Shown: positions 35,101-44,807, counted from the stretch's first letter. The stretch is 64,000 nucleotides of DNA from Vreelandella nigrificans (GCF_002374315.1 NZ_NWUX01000005.1:151866-215865); one strand, 5' to 3'. Numbers and translations are program-made. Notes: generated by a model not told the origin, from the letters alone.

Positions 35101-37047
35101 ATGATCGCACTGCGCCAAGTCGCCCTGCAACGGGGCACACAAACGCTACTCGATAGCGCAGACCTTACGCTACATAACGGCGTCAAGGCAGGCATTATTG
35201 GGGCAAACGGTGCCGGTAAGTCGAGCCTGTTTAAACTGCTGCTAGGAGAGCTGGGGCCTGACCAGGGCGACATTGAAATGAGTGGTGGTCAGCGTATAGC
35301 CCATATGGCCCAAGAAGTAGACGCCCTTGACCGCCCCATTGTCGAATATGTTTTGGACGGCGACCTTGCGCTGCGCCAAGCACAAAGTGATCTGCTTGCC
35401 GCCCGTGAAGCGGACGACGCCCACCGCGAAGCCGAACTACACGGGCTAATCGAGACCCTGGATGGCTATAGTGCTGAATCACGAGCAGCCCAGCTGCTCG
35501 TGGGACTTGGCTTTGTGCAAGCCGACCTGACCCGGCCACTATCAGACTTTTCTGGTGGTTGGCGCATGCGGGTAAACCTAGCCCGCACGCTGTTTATGCC
35601 CTCAGACTTACTGCTGCTTGACGAGCCAACCAACCACCTGGACCTGGATGCTTTGCTATGGCTAGAGCAGTGGCTAACCCGCTACCCAGGCACACTCTTG
35701 CTGATCTCCCACGATCGGGATTTCTTAGATGCGGTGTGTGATCATATTGTGCATATGCATCACAAAACCCTGGAGCTATATCGCGGTAATTACTCACGTT
35801 TTGAGCGCACCCGTGCCGAGAAGCTCGCCCTACAGCAGGCTGAAGCCGCCAAACAGCAGGCACGCCGCGAGGAAATTGAACGTTTTATTGCACGTTTTCG
35901 TGCCCAGGCAACGAAAGCTAAACAGGCGCAAAGCCGTGTAAAAATGCTGGAGCGTATGGGTGAGATTGCGGTAGCACACACGGATTCTCCATTTCACTTC
36001 TCCCTGCCTGCTGCCGACAAAACATCCCATCCGCTACTGGTGCTAGATCAAGCTACCCTTGGTTACCGTAGCGACGCGGGCGAAATCGCTCAGCTGGAGA
36101 AGGTCAATATCACGCTGCTGCCCGGTAGCCGCATTGGTCTGTTAGGCCCCAATGGAGCGGGCAAATCGACGCTGATCAAGTCACTGACCGGTGAGCTTGC
36201 GCTGCTAAACGGCAAGCGTGTCCCAGGTGAGCATTTAGCGATTGGTTACTTTGCCCAACATCAGTTAGAAGGGCTTGATGTCACTACGACACCATTTGTC
36301 CACGTACAGCGGCTCTCTCCGACGGCTAGCGATCAGGATATTCGCAACTTCCTGGGCGGCTTTGGATTTAAAGGCGACGATGCCTTTGGCAACGTAGCCA
36401 CCTTCTCTGGCGGTGAAAAAGCACGCTTGGCACTGGCACTGGTCGCTTGGCAAAAACCTAACCTGCTGCTACTCGATGAGCCCACTAACCACTTGGATCT
36501 AGAGATGCGCGAAGCGCTAACTGAAGCGCTTGCCGGATTTGAGGGCACGGTAATTCTGGTCTCCCACGACCGTCACCTGCTACGCGCCACGGTGGATGAG
36601 TTTTGGCGGGTTGCTGACCACCGTGTAGAGCCTTTCGACGGTGATTTAGACGACTATCGCGTGTGGTTAAAGGCCCGCTTGGAAGAGAGCCGCCGGGATG
36701 TGCGCAGCGAAAAAAGCGAGCGCCAGGGGCAGCAGCCCAGCGGTGACCGTAAAGCCGCCCGTAAGGCCGCTGCGGAGCTGCGCGAAAAACTGCGCCCATT
36801 AAAAAAGCAGCGCGACCAAGCTGAAAAAGCCATGGAAAATGCACAACAGGCACTTGAAGATGTAGAAGCAGTACTCGCTGACCCAGCGTTATACACTGAC
36901 AGTGCACGAAAGGCCGAGCTGACCCAAGCACTTGCCCAGCAAGCCGAGATTAAGGCCCGCCTAGATCGTACGGAGCAAGCTTGGCTTGCCGCCGAAGAAG
37001 CGCTAGAGGCCATGGAAGCCGAGCTGCTGGCAAACGAGAACGCATGA
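35101..37047 (+). CDS. yheS: ABC-F ATPase, YheS type
   Basis: Soluble ribosome-associated ABC-F protein, 648 aa, no membrane domain. Two ATPase domains: Walker A GANGAGKSS near residue 37 and GPNGAGKST near residue 349; signatures FSGGWRMRVNLA and FSGGEKARLALA; Walker B LLLLDEPTNHLDLD in both. The inter-domain linker (about 230-290, RFRAQATKAKQAQSRVKMLERM) and the C-terminal coiled coil with Lys/Glu repeats (about 540-648) are as in E. coli YheS. Thought to rescue or tune stalled translation. GGGAG before ATG 35101. Confidence 0.95.
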   Translation: MIALRQVALQRGTQTLLDSADLTLHNGVKAGIIGANGAGKSSLFKLLLGELGPDQGDIEMSGGQRIAHMAQEVDALDRPIVEYVLDGDLALRQAQSDLLAAREADDAHREAELHGLIETLDGYSAESRAAQLLVGLGFVQADLTRPLSDFSGGWRMRVNLARTLFMPSDLLLLDEPTNHLDLDALLWLEQWLTRYPGTLLLISHDRDFLDAVCDHIVHMHHKTLELYRGNYSRFERTRAEKLALQQAEAAKQQARREEIERFIARFRAQATKAKQAQSRVKMLERMGEIAVAHTDSPFHFSLPAADKTSHPLLVLDQATLGYRSDAGEIAQLEKVNITLLPGSRIGLLGPNGAGKSTLIKSLTGELALLNGKRVPGEHLAIGYFAQHQLEGLDVTTTPFVHVQRLSPTASDQDIRNFLGGFGFKGDDAFGNVATFSGGEKARLALALVAWQKPNLLLLDEPTNHLDLEMREALTEALAGFEGTVILVSHDRHLLRATVDEFWRVADHRVEPFDGDLDDYRVWLKARLEESRRDVRSEKSERQGQQPSGDRKAARKAAAELREKLRPLKKQRDQAEKAMENAQQALEDVEAVLADPALYTDSARKAELTQALAQQAEIKARLDRTEQAWLAAEEALEAMEAELLANENA

Positions 37048-37063
37048 CTGCGGGCATCAGCCC

Positions 37064-37501
37064 TTAGCTTTCCAGCAAAAAAGTGACCGGCCCGTCGTTA
37101 ACCAGCGCTACCTGCATGTCAGCGCCAAACCGGCCGGTCGCCACTTGAGGCCACGCTGCGTAGGCTCGGCTAACCAAGTACTCAAACAGTCGCTCGCCAT
37201 CTGCAGGCGGTGCGGCACTGGAAAAGCTGGGGCGCAGCCCTTTGCGGGTATCAGCGACCAATGTGAACTGGGAAACCAACAAAAGCCCCCCTTCAGCCTG
37301 CTGCAGGTTGTGGTTCATCTTATCGTCAGCGTCGCTAAATACGCGGTAATTCAGCAGTTTGTGAAGCAGTTTATCGGCATCTGTCTCGCTATCGCTCTTC
37401 TCCACCCCTACCAGCGCCAGCAACCCGTGGTTAATTTCGCCAACCACCTCGCCTTTTACGGTGACACTGGCATTTTTTACCCGCTGAATTAATGCTTTCA
37501 C
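37064..37501 (-). CDS. dtd: D-aminoacyl-tRNA deacylase
   Basis: Removes D-amino acids (and glycine) mischarged on tRNA. 145 aa, normal length. The two active-site motifs are present: SQFTL near residue 78 and GPVTF near the C-terminus. Start [15 protein letters not shown] is typical. Convergent with yheS, 16 bp apart. Confidence 0.97.
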   Translation of the reverse strand: MKALIQRVKNASVTVKGEVVGEINHGLLALVGVEKSDSETDADKLLHKLLNYRVFSDADDKMNHNLQQAEGGLLLVSQFTLVADTRKGLRPSFSSAAPPADGERLFEYLVSRAYAAWPQVATGRFGADMQVALVNDGPVTFLLES

Positions 37502-37641
37502 ACTTGCCCCTTGGGATGTTTTCTATAGTGGGCACAGTGTAATCGTCGTCAGGCGATTCAACCAAAACTCGTCGCTAGACTAGTGGGGCAAAAGCATATG
37601 ACAGAAGCCTTCTTCTAGCAGGCGCTCGACATATCACTGTC

Positions 37642-38487
37642 TCACCAGGCACGGCACAACATCAAATCGCAATGGGGTTCATTAAGCAGCATCTCGGCTA
37701 ACTGACTGGTGTGATGTGGCTGGCCGCGGCTGCCCACCATGACTAGGTCAGGAGAGTGGCGCTTCATATAGTCATGTAATACATCGCAAGGCTGGCCTTG
37801 CTCCAGCACTAGCTCTACCTCAGGCACGCCGTCAAGCTCACGCATCAAGCCCTCTACCTCGCTATCAAGCGCTTCACGCAAGCGAGTTACTTCATGGTCG
37901 CGCCACTGGGCGTAGTAGGTTTGCGAACCTAACTCCCGCTCGCCAGGTAGGCTCCATGCATGCAGTAGTGTCAACTTGGCCTCAGGAAAACGCACCAATG
38001 CCTCTTTTAGGGTTTGACGAGCGGCAAGTGAAAAATCTATCGGCACCAGAATATGCTGCCACGGCTGAGTGGGAAGGTAAGACGCTACCACTACAGGGCA
38101 AGGAGCGCTGCGCAACACTCGCATGACAGTGGTGCCCGAAAGCAGGTCTTTTTGGCCGCGCTTACGGTGCATCCCCATAATAATCAGCGAGGCATGACGT
38201 TCATGGGCTTCTCTGACGATCTCCACATGAGGAGAGCCCACTAACGTCTGAATCATCAGCGCCGGGGCCTCTAGGGCATAATCCTCGCGTAGGTCCGTCA
38301 GCGTTGCGCTAATGTCTTCGCTGACGGCACGTTCAACCTCGTGGAGCACACGATGGGGCAAGTAAGGGTCGAGCACATGCAAAATATCAAGGTGGGCGCC
38401 CTGGGCGTAGGCAAGGCGCAGGGCGCGGGCGAAGGCGGCACGGTTATCCTGGGAGAGGTCGGTGGCAAATAGCAGGGTCTGAGACAT
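37642..38487 (-). CDS. Tandem universal stress protein (two UspA domains)
   Basis: 281 aa, two UspA domains in tandem (about 1-140 and 145-281) like E. coli UspE. The first has LLFATDLSQDNRAAFARAL and MGMHRKRGQKDLLSGTTVMRVL; the second has ILVPIDFSLAARQTLKEALV and a C-terminal VMVGSRGQPHHTSQLAEMLL. ATG 38487 has AAGGAG upstream. Stands alone; the gap from 38488 to thiD (38661) shows nothing I can name. Confidence 0.92.
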   Translation of the reverse strand: MSQTLLFATDLSQDNRAAFARALRLAYAQGAHLDILHVLDPYLPHRVLHEVERAVSEDISATLTDLREDYALEAPALMIQTLVGSPHVEIVREAHERHASLIIMGMHRKRGQKDLLSGTTVMRVLRSAPCPVVVASYLPTQPWQHILVPIDFSLAARQTLKEALVRFPEAKLTLLHAWSLPGERELGSQTYYAQWRDHEVTRLREALDSEVEGLMRELDGVPEVELVLEQGQPCDVLHDYMKRHSPDLVMVGSRGQPHHTSQLAEMLLNEPHCDLMLCRAW

Positions 38488-38661
38488 AACACAACTCCTT
38501 GGCCGAGCACTCGGCACAGTCGTGAAGCAAGCAGCACTCTTCAGCATGGTGCCCGAATGCGCATACCGCAAGCAGTCTCGCCTTTCTATTGTGCAATGCA
38601 GACCTATTCGCTGAGCCAGGTCAACCTATTGCCATGGGCAGCGCTTACTGCTGCCAGCTGG

Positions 38662-39483
38662 TTACCACCATGCATGAAAATGATGGACCGGGCCACGGCC
38701 TTTGCCAACGCTTAACCGCGTGCTCGCTTCTAAGGCCGCATGCAGCCACCTTTTTGCCTCACTAATCGCCTCAATAGGCGCATCAGCGGCAGCGTCCTCA
38801 GGTAGCGCTGCCAAGCAAGCGGCAATCGCTGAAGAGAGCGCACAGCCCGTGCCATGCAGGTTTTCAGTCGCAATACGTGATGCAGGCAGCCATGTATGGG
38901 CATTGGGCGATGCTAATAAATCGGGACAGGTTGCGCCCCGCAAATGTCCACCTTTGAGTACCACATAAGGGGCGCCCAGTTGCGTTAGCCCTGGCAACAT
39001 GGCTTCCATCTCATCCAGCGAGGTAGGCGCCTGGCAGCCCAGCAGCACAGCAGCCTCAGGCAGATTAGGGGTAATCACGTCTGCTAACGGCACCAGAATA
39101 TCGCGCACCGCACGAATACCTGCATCGTCTACCAAAATATCACCGCTTTTTGCCACCATCACTGGGTCCAGTACAATCCAGCGTGGCCGGTGCTTGCTCA
39201 ATACCTCCGCAATCACCTCAGCAACATCACGGCTAGCTACCATGCCGATTTTTACAGCATCTATGCTGACATCACCCAGCAGGTGCTCTAGCTGCTCACG
39301 TATCACCTGAGGTGGCACCGGATAGACGGATGCCACGCCACAGGTATTTTGCGCAATGACAGCAGTAATCACGTTGGTGCCGTAGACCCCCAACGCTGAG
39401 AAAGTTTTTAAATCGCCCTGCAGACCTGCTCCACCAGAAGGATCGGAGCCTGCGATAGTCAGTACATTGGCAACGTGCGTCAT
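38662..39483 (-). CDS. thiD: Hydroxymethylpyrimidine/phosphomethylpyrimidine kinase
   Basis: Phosphorylates HMP and HMP-P on the pyrimidine branch of thiamine synthesis. Ribokinase fold, 273 aa: TIAGSDPSGGAGLQGDLKTFSALG at the start, VLDPVMVAKSGD, VITPNLPEAA, VVLKGGHL, and the catalytic GTGCALSSAIAA near residue 215. It follows the TRAP dctM gene by only 12 bp and is probably transcribed with it. Confidence 0.96.
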   Translation of the reverse strand: MTHVANVLTIAGSDPSGGAGLQGDLKTFSALGVYGTNVITAVIAQNTCGVASVYPVPPQVIREQLEHLLGDVSIDAVKIGMVASRDVAEVIAEVLSKHRPRWIVLDPVMVAKSGDILVDDAGIRAVRDILVPLADVITPNLPEAAVLLGCQAPTSLDEMEAMLPGLTQLGAPYVVLKGGHLRGATCPDLLASPNAHTWLPASRIATENLHGTGCALSSAIAACLAALPEDAAADAPIEAISEAKRWLHAALEASTRLSVGKGRGPVHHFHAWW

Positions 39484-39495
39484 ACCGCTTCCTCT

Positions 39496-40911
39496 TTACA
39501 ACACTGATGGTAGCCAGGTGGCGAGTCCTGGGAAAAAGGCCAGTGCCAACAGCATGCTTAACTGTAGAAGAATAAAGGGGATCACCCCTTTATAAATGGC
39601 CGAGGTAGGCACGCTCTGGGGGGTTACGCCACGCAAATAGAACAGCGCAAAGCCAAATGGCGGAGTCAAAAACGAGGTCTGCAGATTCACCGCAATCATG
39701 ATGCCAAGCCAAATGGGGTCGACGCCCATGGCCAGTAATACCGGTCCGACAATCGGTACAACAACGAAAGTAATTTCAATAAAATCAAGAATAAAGCCCA
39801 GCAGGAAAATTACCAGCATGACCACGAGCGTAGCGCCTACCACCCCGCCGGGCATGGATTCAAACAGATCGGTAACAAGCTCTTCGCCCCCATAGGCACG
39901 GAAGACTAGCGAGAAGAGCGCCGCCCCAATCAAAATCAGAAATACCATGCTGGTAACTTGCGCAGTCGAATACAGCACCTCTTTCAGCATAGTGAGGTTC
40001 AGGCGGCGGTTAGCCGCAGCCAAAAGCAGCGCACCAAACGCACCTACAGCTGACGCTTCGGTGGGCGTGGCAAACCCACCTAAAATGGAGCCTAAAACGG
40101 CGACGATAAGCAGTACGGGGGGTAATAAACCTTTTAATAGCAGCGGCCAAATGCTGCCAGTATGGCCCAACTCCGCTTTCAAGGCGGCACGGTCTGCTGC
40201 AGGTGCTGCTGAGGGCTTCAGCCAAGCCACTATTAACAGGTAGATGATATATGCAATGACCAGCAGCAACCCGGGAACCAAGGCACCAATAAACAAGTCG
40301 CCAATAGAGAGCGTTTTTGGACTCCATACCCCCATCGACAGCTGCGCCTGCTGGTAAGCATTAGACAGCACATCGCCCAGCAGAACGAGCGCAATAGAGG
40401 GTGGAATAATCTGCCCTAAGGTGCCTGTTGCACAGATAGTTCCAGTGGCCAAAGAAGGAGAATAGCCGCGTTTCAACATGGTAGGTAGCGATAGCAGTCC
40501 CATCGTTACCACAGTCGCGCCCACAATACCGGTGGAGGCTGCCAACAGCATGCCTACAATCACTACTGCGATACCTAGCCCGCCCCGCAGTGCGCCGAAT
40601 GCCATTGCCATCGCATCAAGCAGCGTTTCCGCTACGCGGGACTTCTCTAGTAGCACTCCCATCAAAACAAACAGCGGCACAGCCAACAGCGTTTGGTTGG
40701 TCATAATGCCGTAAAGCCGGTTAGGCATTGCGTTCATCATACGGGATTCAAAAGGCACTGCGACGCCCATGGACTGCAGCATTAAGCCAAAACCTGCAAA
40801 CGCTAATGCGGTACCCGCCAACGCTAACGCCACCGGATAGCCAAGCATAAGGACCGCACACACGGTGGCAAACAGCACCAGTGGCATAAATTCCAGTAAG
40901 GTAGCCAGCAC
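39496..40911 (-). CDS. TRAP transporter large permease (DctM), no adjacent binding protein
   Basis: 471 aa, about thirteen membrane segments, with the family's MLLAASTGIVGATVVTMGLLSLPTMLKRGYSPSLATGTICATGTLGQIIPPSI region and QTSFLTPPFGFALFYLRGV near the end. The ATG overlaps the dctQ stop by one base. No dctP lies within the window near this pair. A 12-bp gap to thiD suggests a common transcript. Confidence 0.93.
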   Translation of the reverse strand: MLATLLEFMPLVLFATVCAVLMLGYPVALALAGTALAFAGFGLMLQSMGVAVPFESRMMNAMPNRLYGIMTNQTLLAVPLFVLMGVLLEKSRVAETLLDAMAMAFGALRGGLGIAVVIVGMLLAASTGIVGATVVTMGLLSLPTMLKRGYSPSLATGTICATGTLGQIIPPSIALVLLGDVLSNAYQQAQLSMGVWSPKTLSIGDLFIGALVPGLLLVIAYIIYLLIVAWLKPSAAPAADRAALKAELGHTGSIWPLLLKGLLPPVLLIVAVLGSILGGFATPTEASAVGAFGALLLAAANRRLNLTMLKEVLYSTAQVTSMVFLILIGAALFSLVFRAYGGEELVTDLFESMPGGVVGATLVVMLVIFLLGFILDFIEITFVVVPIVGPVLLAMGVDPIWLGIMIAVNLQTSFLTPPFGFALFYLRGVTPQSVPTSAIYKGVIPFILLQLSMLLALAFFPGLATWLPSVL

Positions 40912-41459
40912 TAGAGAACCTCCTCATGTTCGTGGGAGGCGTTGGATAGCTTGCCGCGAATAATGAGTGTCTGGCGCATCAACTGCGCAACCGCCTGCAG
41001 CAGAAGTAGCCCAACCATAACTAGAATCAGCGTTTTTAAGAGGAATACGCCCGGAATACCACCATCGGGTGAACGCTCCATCACGGCCCAACTGCTGCGC
41101 ACATAGCTAAAACTGCTAATCGCAATAAATAGCGCTACGGGAATAAGCAGGAAGAGCGTACCTAGCAGGTCAACCCAAGCACGGCCACGCTCTGAGAAGC
41201 GTCGATAAAAAATGTCGACCCGTACATGGCCATCACGCTTAAGTGTCCAGGCCGCACCCAGCATGAAAACAGCGGCATGCATATACATAACCGACTCTTG
41301 CATCACAATACTGTTGATACCTATGAAGTAGCGCATCACCACAACAGCGAATTGAATCACCATCATGATAATCACTAACCAGGCAATGGCCCGGCCTACC
41401 CCTTCGGTCAAGCAGTCGAGCCAACGCAATAGACGTGGCTCCTGGGCATTTGCGCACAT
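40911..41459 (-). CDS. TRAP transporter small permease (DctQ)
   Basis: 182 aa with four hydrophobic segments; GAAWTLKRDGHVRVDIFYRRFSERGRAWVDLLG between segments 2 and 3 is the DctQ signature region. First gene of a dctQ-dctM-thiD cluster. Upstream is an intrinsic-terminator-like hairpin of the preceding gene, leaving little room for an independent promoter. Confidence 0.92.
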   Translation of the reverse strand: MCANAQEPRLLRWLDCLTEGVGRAIAWLVIIMMVIQFAVVVMRYFIGINSIVMQESVMYMHAAVFMLGAAWTLKRDGHVRVDIFYRRFSERGRAWVDLLGTLFLLIPVALFIAISSFSYVRSSWAVMERSPDGGIPGVFLLKTLILVMVGLLLLQAVAQLMRQTLIIRGKLSNASHEHEEVL

Positions 41460-41477
41460 TGGCGATGTCCTGCATTA

Positions 41478-41512
41478 ATAAAACGGCCCAGAATCATCGC
41501 TGATTCTAGGCC
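41478..41512 (-). terminator. Probable terminator after the EEP-family gene
   Basis: Minus strand: GGCC-TAGAATCA and TGATTCT-GGGCC pair around GCGA with one mismatch, then GTTTTATT. It lies 64 bp after the stop at 41576 and 19 bp before the dctQ start, so it could also attenuate dctQM. Confidence 0.7.
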
Positions 41513-41575
41513 AGACGTCATCCCCTTAACACATGATTCGTCGCCAAGCAGTAATTTATACGCTGATTAGTCGTA

Positions 41576-42442
41576 TTAACCCTTGTGGGCTAAACGTGCA
41601 GCCTCTGCGTCGGCTAAAGAATTCAGGCAAGCACTGGGAAGCGGTAAATCTACGGCAATCGGCAAGTGGTCAGAGAACAAGTGATCCAGCACGCGTACTT
41701 CAGCGGCTTCGAGTGTTTGTGAGAGCAAAATATGATCCAGCGCTCGACGTGGCTGCCAGGAAGGATAGCTTAACAGCGGTTTGACAGGGTGTAGCGGCAA
41801 CGAGGTACTAAAGCGCGCGTGGGCATGCAACTGCTCAGGCGTACAATTCAAATCCCCCATCACTACCACATGACGAAGCGGCTCGATAATGTCGCTCAGG
41901 TAGTTAAGCTGACGCACACGTCCACGATGACTCAACGCCAAATGGGCCACAAAGATGTGCAGTGCGTCTGGCCCATCGCCATAGCGCACATGTATCGCGC
42001 CACGACCAGGCAACGCTCCTGGTAAACGGTGCTCTTCAATACGGCTAGGCACTAAACGGGAAAGCAGGCCGTTACTGTGCTGGGCAAGACGCCCAAGATT
42101 ACGGTTCAACTGCTGGAAGTAGTGGGGAAACCCCGCCTGGCAAGCGAGGAATTCCACTTGGTTAATACTGCCAGAGCGGAAGCTTCCACCATCGACTTCC
42201 TGCAGCCCAACAACATCAAACTGACCGAGCACCTCCCCCATCATCGCCAGCCGTTTTAAGCGCTGTGGATGGGGCAAAAAATGCTGCCAGCTACGGGTCA
42301 CGTAGTGGTGATAAGCAGAGGTTTGAATACCTACCTGCAAATTAAATGTCAGTAGCTTCAAATGGCCCTCATCCAATAGCGATTTCCCACTATTGGAAGC
42401 GAGGCCACCTGTTAAGCCGCCTACATGACCTTTCTCTAACAC
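41576..42442 (-). CDS. Endonuclease/exonuclease/phosphatase (EEP) family protein
   Basis: 288 aa. All catalytic landmarks of the DNase I-like fold are present: LLTFNLQVG, VGLQEVDGG, IFVAHLALS, VVMGDLNCTP, LDHILLS and FSDHLPIAVDL. No clear signal peptide. Substrate (nucleic acid, phosphodiester lipid or phosphatase target) cannot be told from sequence. It lies 2 bp after dsbA, as in Pseudomonas where an EEP gene also follows dsbA near cytochrome c4 and engB. Confidence 0.9.
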   Translation of the reverse strand: MLEKGHVGGLTGGLASNSGKSLLDEGHLKLLTFNLQVGIQTSAYHHYVTRSWQHFLPHPQRLKRLAMMGEVLGQFDVVGLQEVDGGSFRSGSINQVEFLACQAGFPHYFQQLNRNLGRLAQHSNGLLSRLVPSRIEEHRLPGALPGRGAIHVRYGDGPDALHIFVAHLALSHRGRVRQLNYLSDIIEPLRHVVVMGDLNCTPEQLHAHARFSTSLPLHPVKPLLSYPSWQPRRALDHILLSQTLEAAEVRVLDHLFSDHLPIAVDLPLPSACLNSLADAEAARLAHKG

Positions 42443-42444
42443 TG

Positions 42445-43077
42445 TTATTCTGCACGCTCACTGCGTACACGCTCGATTAAAGCCTCCGCAACTTGAGGCA
42501 TGTTTTCAAGGCTACCTGCCGTGCTGGGAGTGATCACATAGCGACCATCTACCACTAGCGCAGGAACCCCCATCAAACGCATTTCTCGCATGCGGCTGTG
42601 CGCTTTATTGACTTCACTACGTACGCTGAATGAACCCAGCGCTTGTTTTGCCTCTTCTTTCGAAACACCGTAGTCAGCAAAAAACGCTGCAATGTCATCT
42701 GCATCGGTTAGCGAGCGGCCATCTTCATGAATGGCCTCGAAAAAATCTGCATGCAGCTTTTCTTCAATTCCTAGCGACTGGGCAGCATAAAAGGCATTGG
42801 CGTGGGTATTCCAATCACCGCCCATGGTGGCAGGCATGTGCACAATGCTGACATCGTCTCCAAGTGTTTCGTACCACTCGCTTACAGGCGTTTGCAGACG
42901 GTAGCAGTGCGGGCATCCGAACCAAAACGCTTCGGTCACTTCGATCTGTCCATCATCTACGTTTGTCGCTACGGGGGAGGCAAGGAGCGTGTAGTGCTGA
43001 CCTTCAACCAATTGCTGAGCATTGACGGTAGCAGCAAGGCCCAGACCAGCCAGCGCAACCATTAACGTTTTAAACAT
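42445..43077 (-). CDS. dsbA: Thiol:disulfide interchange protein DsbA
   Basis: Periplasmic oxidase that introduces disulfides into exported proteins. 210 aa; signal peptide MFKTLMVALAGLGLAATVNA; active site CPHC in FWFGCPHCYRLQ; cis-proline loop GVPALVVDGRYVI near the C-terminus. ATG 43077 with GGAG upstream fits the signal peptide; the frame is open 14 codons further 5'. Downstream of cytochrome c4 on the same strand. Confidence 0.96.
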   Translation of the reverse strand: MFKTLMVALAGLGLAATVNAQQLVEGQHYTLLASPVATNVDDGQIEVTEAFWFGCPHCYRLQTPVSEWYETLGDDVSIVHMPATMGGDWNTHANAFYAAQSLGIEEKLHADFFEAIHEDGRSLTDADDIAAFFADYGVSKEEAKQALGSFSVRSEVNKAHSRMREMRLMGVPALVVDGRYVITPSTAGSLENMPQVAEALIERVRSERAE

Positions 43078-43185
43078 AGCGAGAATTCTCCGAGGATAAG
43101 CGAAGGCTGAGACCGTCAACGGAAGCCCGAGGTTCCCCGCTTGGCCAACTTAATGAAACAAAAGGGGGAACCCAAGAGGTTACGC

Positions 43186-43815
43186 TTAGTGCAAGCCCAA
43201 CAGATAGTTGGCTACCGCTTCCATATCGTTGTCGCTCATTTTTGCAGCGATATCACGCATGATATTGTTCGCGTCGTTAGCCCGTTCGCCAGCTGCAAAA
43301 TCCTGCAGGGTGGCGATGGTATACTCTGCATGCTGGCCGGAAAGCGCCGGATAAACCGCGCTGCCAATACCTACGCCGGTCGGTGTATGGCAGGCACTAC
43401 AGGCAGGAATACCTTTTGCCATATCACCTGCACGGTAAAGCTCTTCACCACGCGCCAGAAGTTCAGCATCTTCGTCACTGGTTTGACCCAAATTGGCGTT
43501 TTGCCCAGCGAAGAAGGCAGCCACATCCCAGGCATCCTGATCAGAGTAGCCGTCAACTTGACCAGCCATGGTGGGAACCACACGGTTGCCATCGCGAATA
43601 TCCATAATCTGCTTGGCAAGATAAGACATCTGCTGTCCTGCCAAGTTAGGAAAAGCACCCGAGGGGCTGATGCCCGTTTGACCATGACAGGCCGCACAGG
43701 TTTGGGCCATTTCACGACCAGCGGAAGCATCAGCCTCAGCTTGATAGTCGGTTTGCGCGTGGGCGGTGCCAACGGCACCCATGGTAATTGCCAGGCTTGC
43801 CAGTAACTTTCTCAT
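43186..43815 (-). CDS. Dihaem cytochrome c4
   Basis: Periplasmic electron carrier, 209 aa. Signal peptide ends at TAHAQ. Two homologous halves each carry a CXXCH haem site: CAACHG near residue 40 and CSACHTP near residue 140, with axial methionines expected in SYLAKQIMDIRDG...MAGQV and the corresponding region of the second half. Supplies electrons to terminal oxidases. ATG 43815 chosen from the signal peptide; the open frame continues 56 codons upstream without a plausible start. Divergent from engB. Confidence 0.95.
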   Translation of the reverse strand: MRKLLASLAITMGAVGTAHAQTDYQAEADASAGREMAQTCAACHGQTGISPSGAFPNLAGQQMSYLAKQIMDIRDGNRVVPTMAGQVDGYSDQDAWDVAAFFAGQNANLGQTSDEDAELLARGEELYRAGDMAKGIPACSACHTPTGVGIGSAVYPALSGQHAEYTIATLQDFAAGERANDANNIMRDIAAKMSDNDMEAVANYLLGLH

Positions 43816-43995
43816 TGCTAGTCCACTATGCCGTTTGATTATTGACTGGTACGCATCCTGGGCGCTGCCCAGGTTCAGCACTTTACCAGGGTCAGCTCCG
43901 CCAAAACGAACAACATGTCGTGTTGGTCGCTGCTGGCTAGAGCGCGATGGTACACTAGCGCCCCAGGTCGCAGTTATAAACATCTTGCATTATAA

Positions 43996-44068
43996 CGAAT
44001 CACCCTAGCGGCGGGAATGCAAGTCCAAGACTGCTTTAGGGGTAATTCGTCGCGGTACCGCTTTTTTT
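43996..44068 (+). other. Structured RNA element with T-run upstream of engB
   Basis: In the 309-bp cc4-engB spacer, CGAATCACCCTA (43996-44007) can pair with TAGGGGTAATTCG (44037-44049). An inner hairpin GCAAGTC/GACTGC (44019-44034) lies inside. GCGGTACCGC followed by seven T (44062-44068) comes next. CTTGCATT (from 43984) and AATGCAAG (from 44016) offer an alternative pairing. It could be a leader attenuator or a small RNA. A TATAAA at 43975 is a possible -10 but no good -35 is visible. Confidence 0.4.
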
Positions 44069-44124
44069 CACGTTAATGTGATGAAAACGGGCCGTTTATA
44101 CGTTCGTTTTTCAGGATTAAGTCC

Positions 44125-44787
44125 ATGACTACCCCCCATAATAGCCTAGTCACTCGGCTGAACTACCCCACTGCTCGCTTTATCATCAGTGCACCAACGC
44201 TTGCGCTTTGTCCTGATGATACCGGTGCGGAAGTAGCCTTTGCCGGGCGCTCCAACGCGGGAAAATCGAGCGCGATTAACGCGCTGACCCAGCAGACCGC
44301 GCTGGCTCGCACCTCGAAAACACCGGGCCGCACCCAGCTGATTAACTTTTTTAGCGTAATGAACGATGAGTCGCGACGCTTGGTCGATTTACCTGGCTAC
44401 GGTTACGCCAAAGTGCCTGAATCAGTCAAACTAGAGTGGCAAAAGCACTTAGCAGAGTATCTTCGCAACCGCTTTAGCCTACGCGGCCTAGTACTGCTAA
44501 TGGACGTGCGTCACCCACTCACCGAGTTCGACCAAATGATGCTCAACTATGCTGACCAGCGTGCAATGCCGGTGCATATTCTGCTCACTAAGTCCGACAA
44601 GCTTAAAAAGGGCCCGGCCAGTGCTGCGTTGCAAAAAGTTCGATCGCGCCTCAAAGAGTGGGAGGACTTAGTCTCGGTACAGCTTTTTTCCTCGCTTAAA
44701 CGCGACGGCGTAGACACACTTTCTCAAAAGCTGGACCAGTGGCTGCATACCCCGGTCCAGCCAGAGCAAGACCAGCCTTCCGCTTAA
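44125..44787 (+). CDS. engB: Ribosome biogenesis GTPase YihA/YsxC/EngB
   Basis: Essential GTPase assisting large-subunit assembly. 220 aa with G1 GRSNAGKSS near residue 42, G2 [10 protein letters not shown]3 DLPGYG and G4 LTKSDK; the SNAGKSS and GYGYAKV forms are specific to this family. AGGA 8 bases before ATG 44125. Convergent with the yigB-like gene (20 bp). Confidence 0.97.
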   Translation: MTTPHNSLVTRLNYPTARFIISAPTLALCPDDTGAEVAFAGRSNAGKSSAINALTQQTALARTSKTPGRTQLINFFSVMNDESRRLVDLPGYGYAKVPESVKLEWQKHLAEYLRNRFSLRGLVLLMDVRHPLTEFDQMMLNYADQRAMPVHILLTKSDKLKKGPASAALQKVRSRLKEWEDLVSVQLFSSLKRDGVDTLSQKLDQWLHTPVQPEQDQPSA

Positions 44788-44807
44788 GCTGCTCACAGCC
44801 ACAGCGC

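Noticed and set aside
43996..44068. Assignment of the engB upstream element as Spot 42 or ErsA.
   Set aside because: Those RNAs lie between polA and engB; here the element is on the cytochrome c4 side and the sequence does not match.
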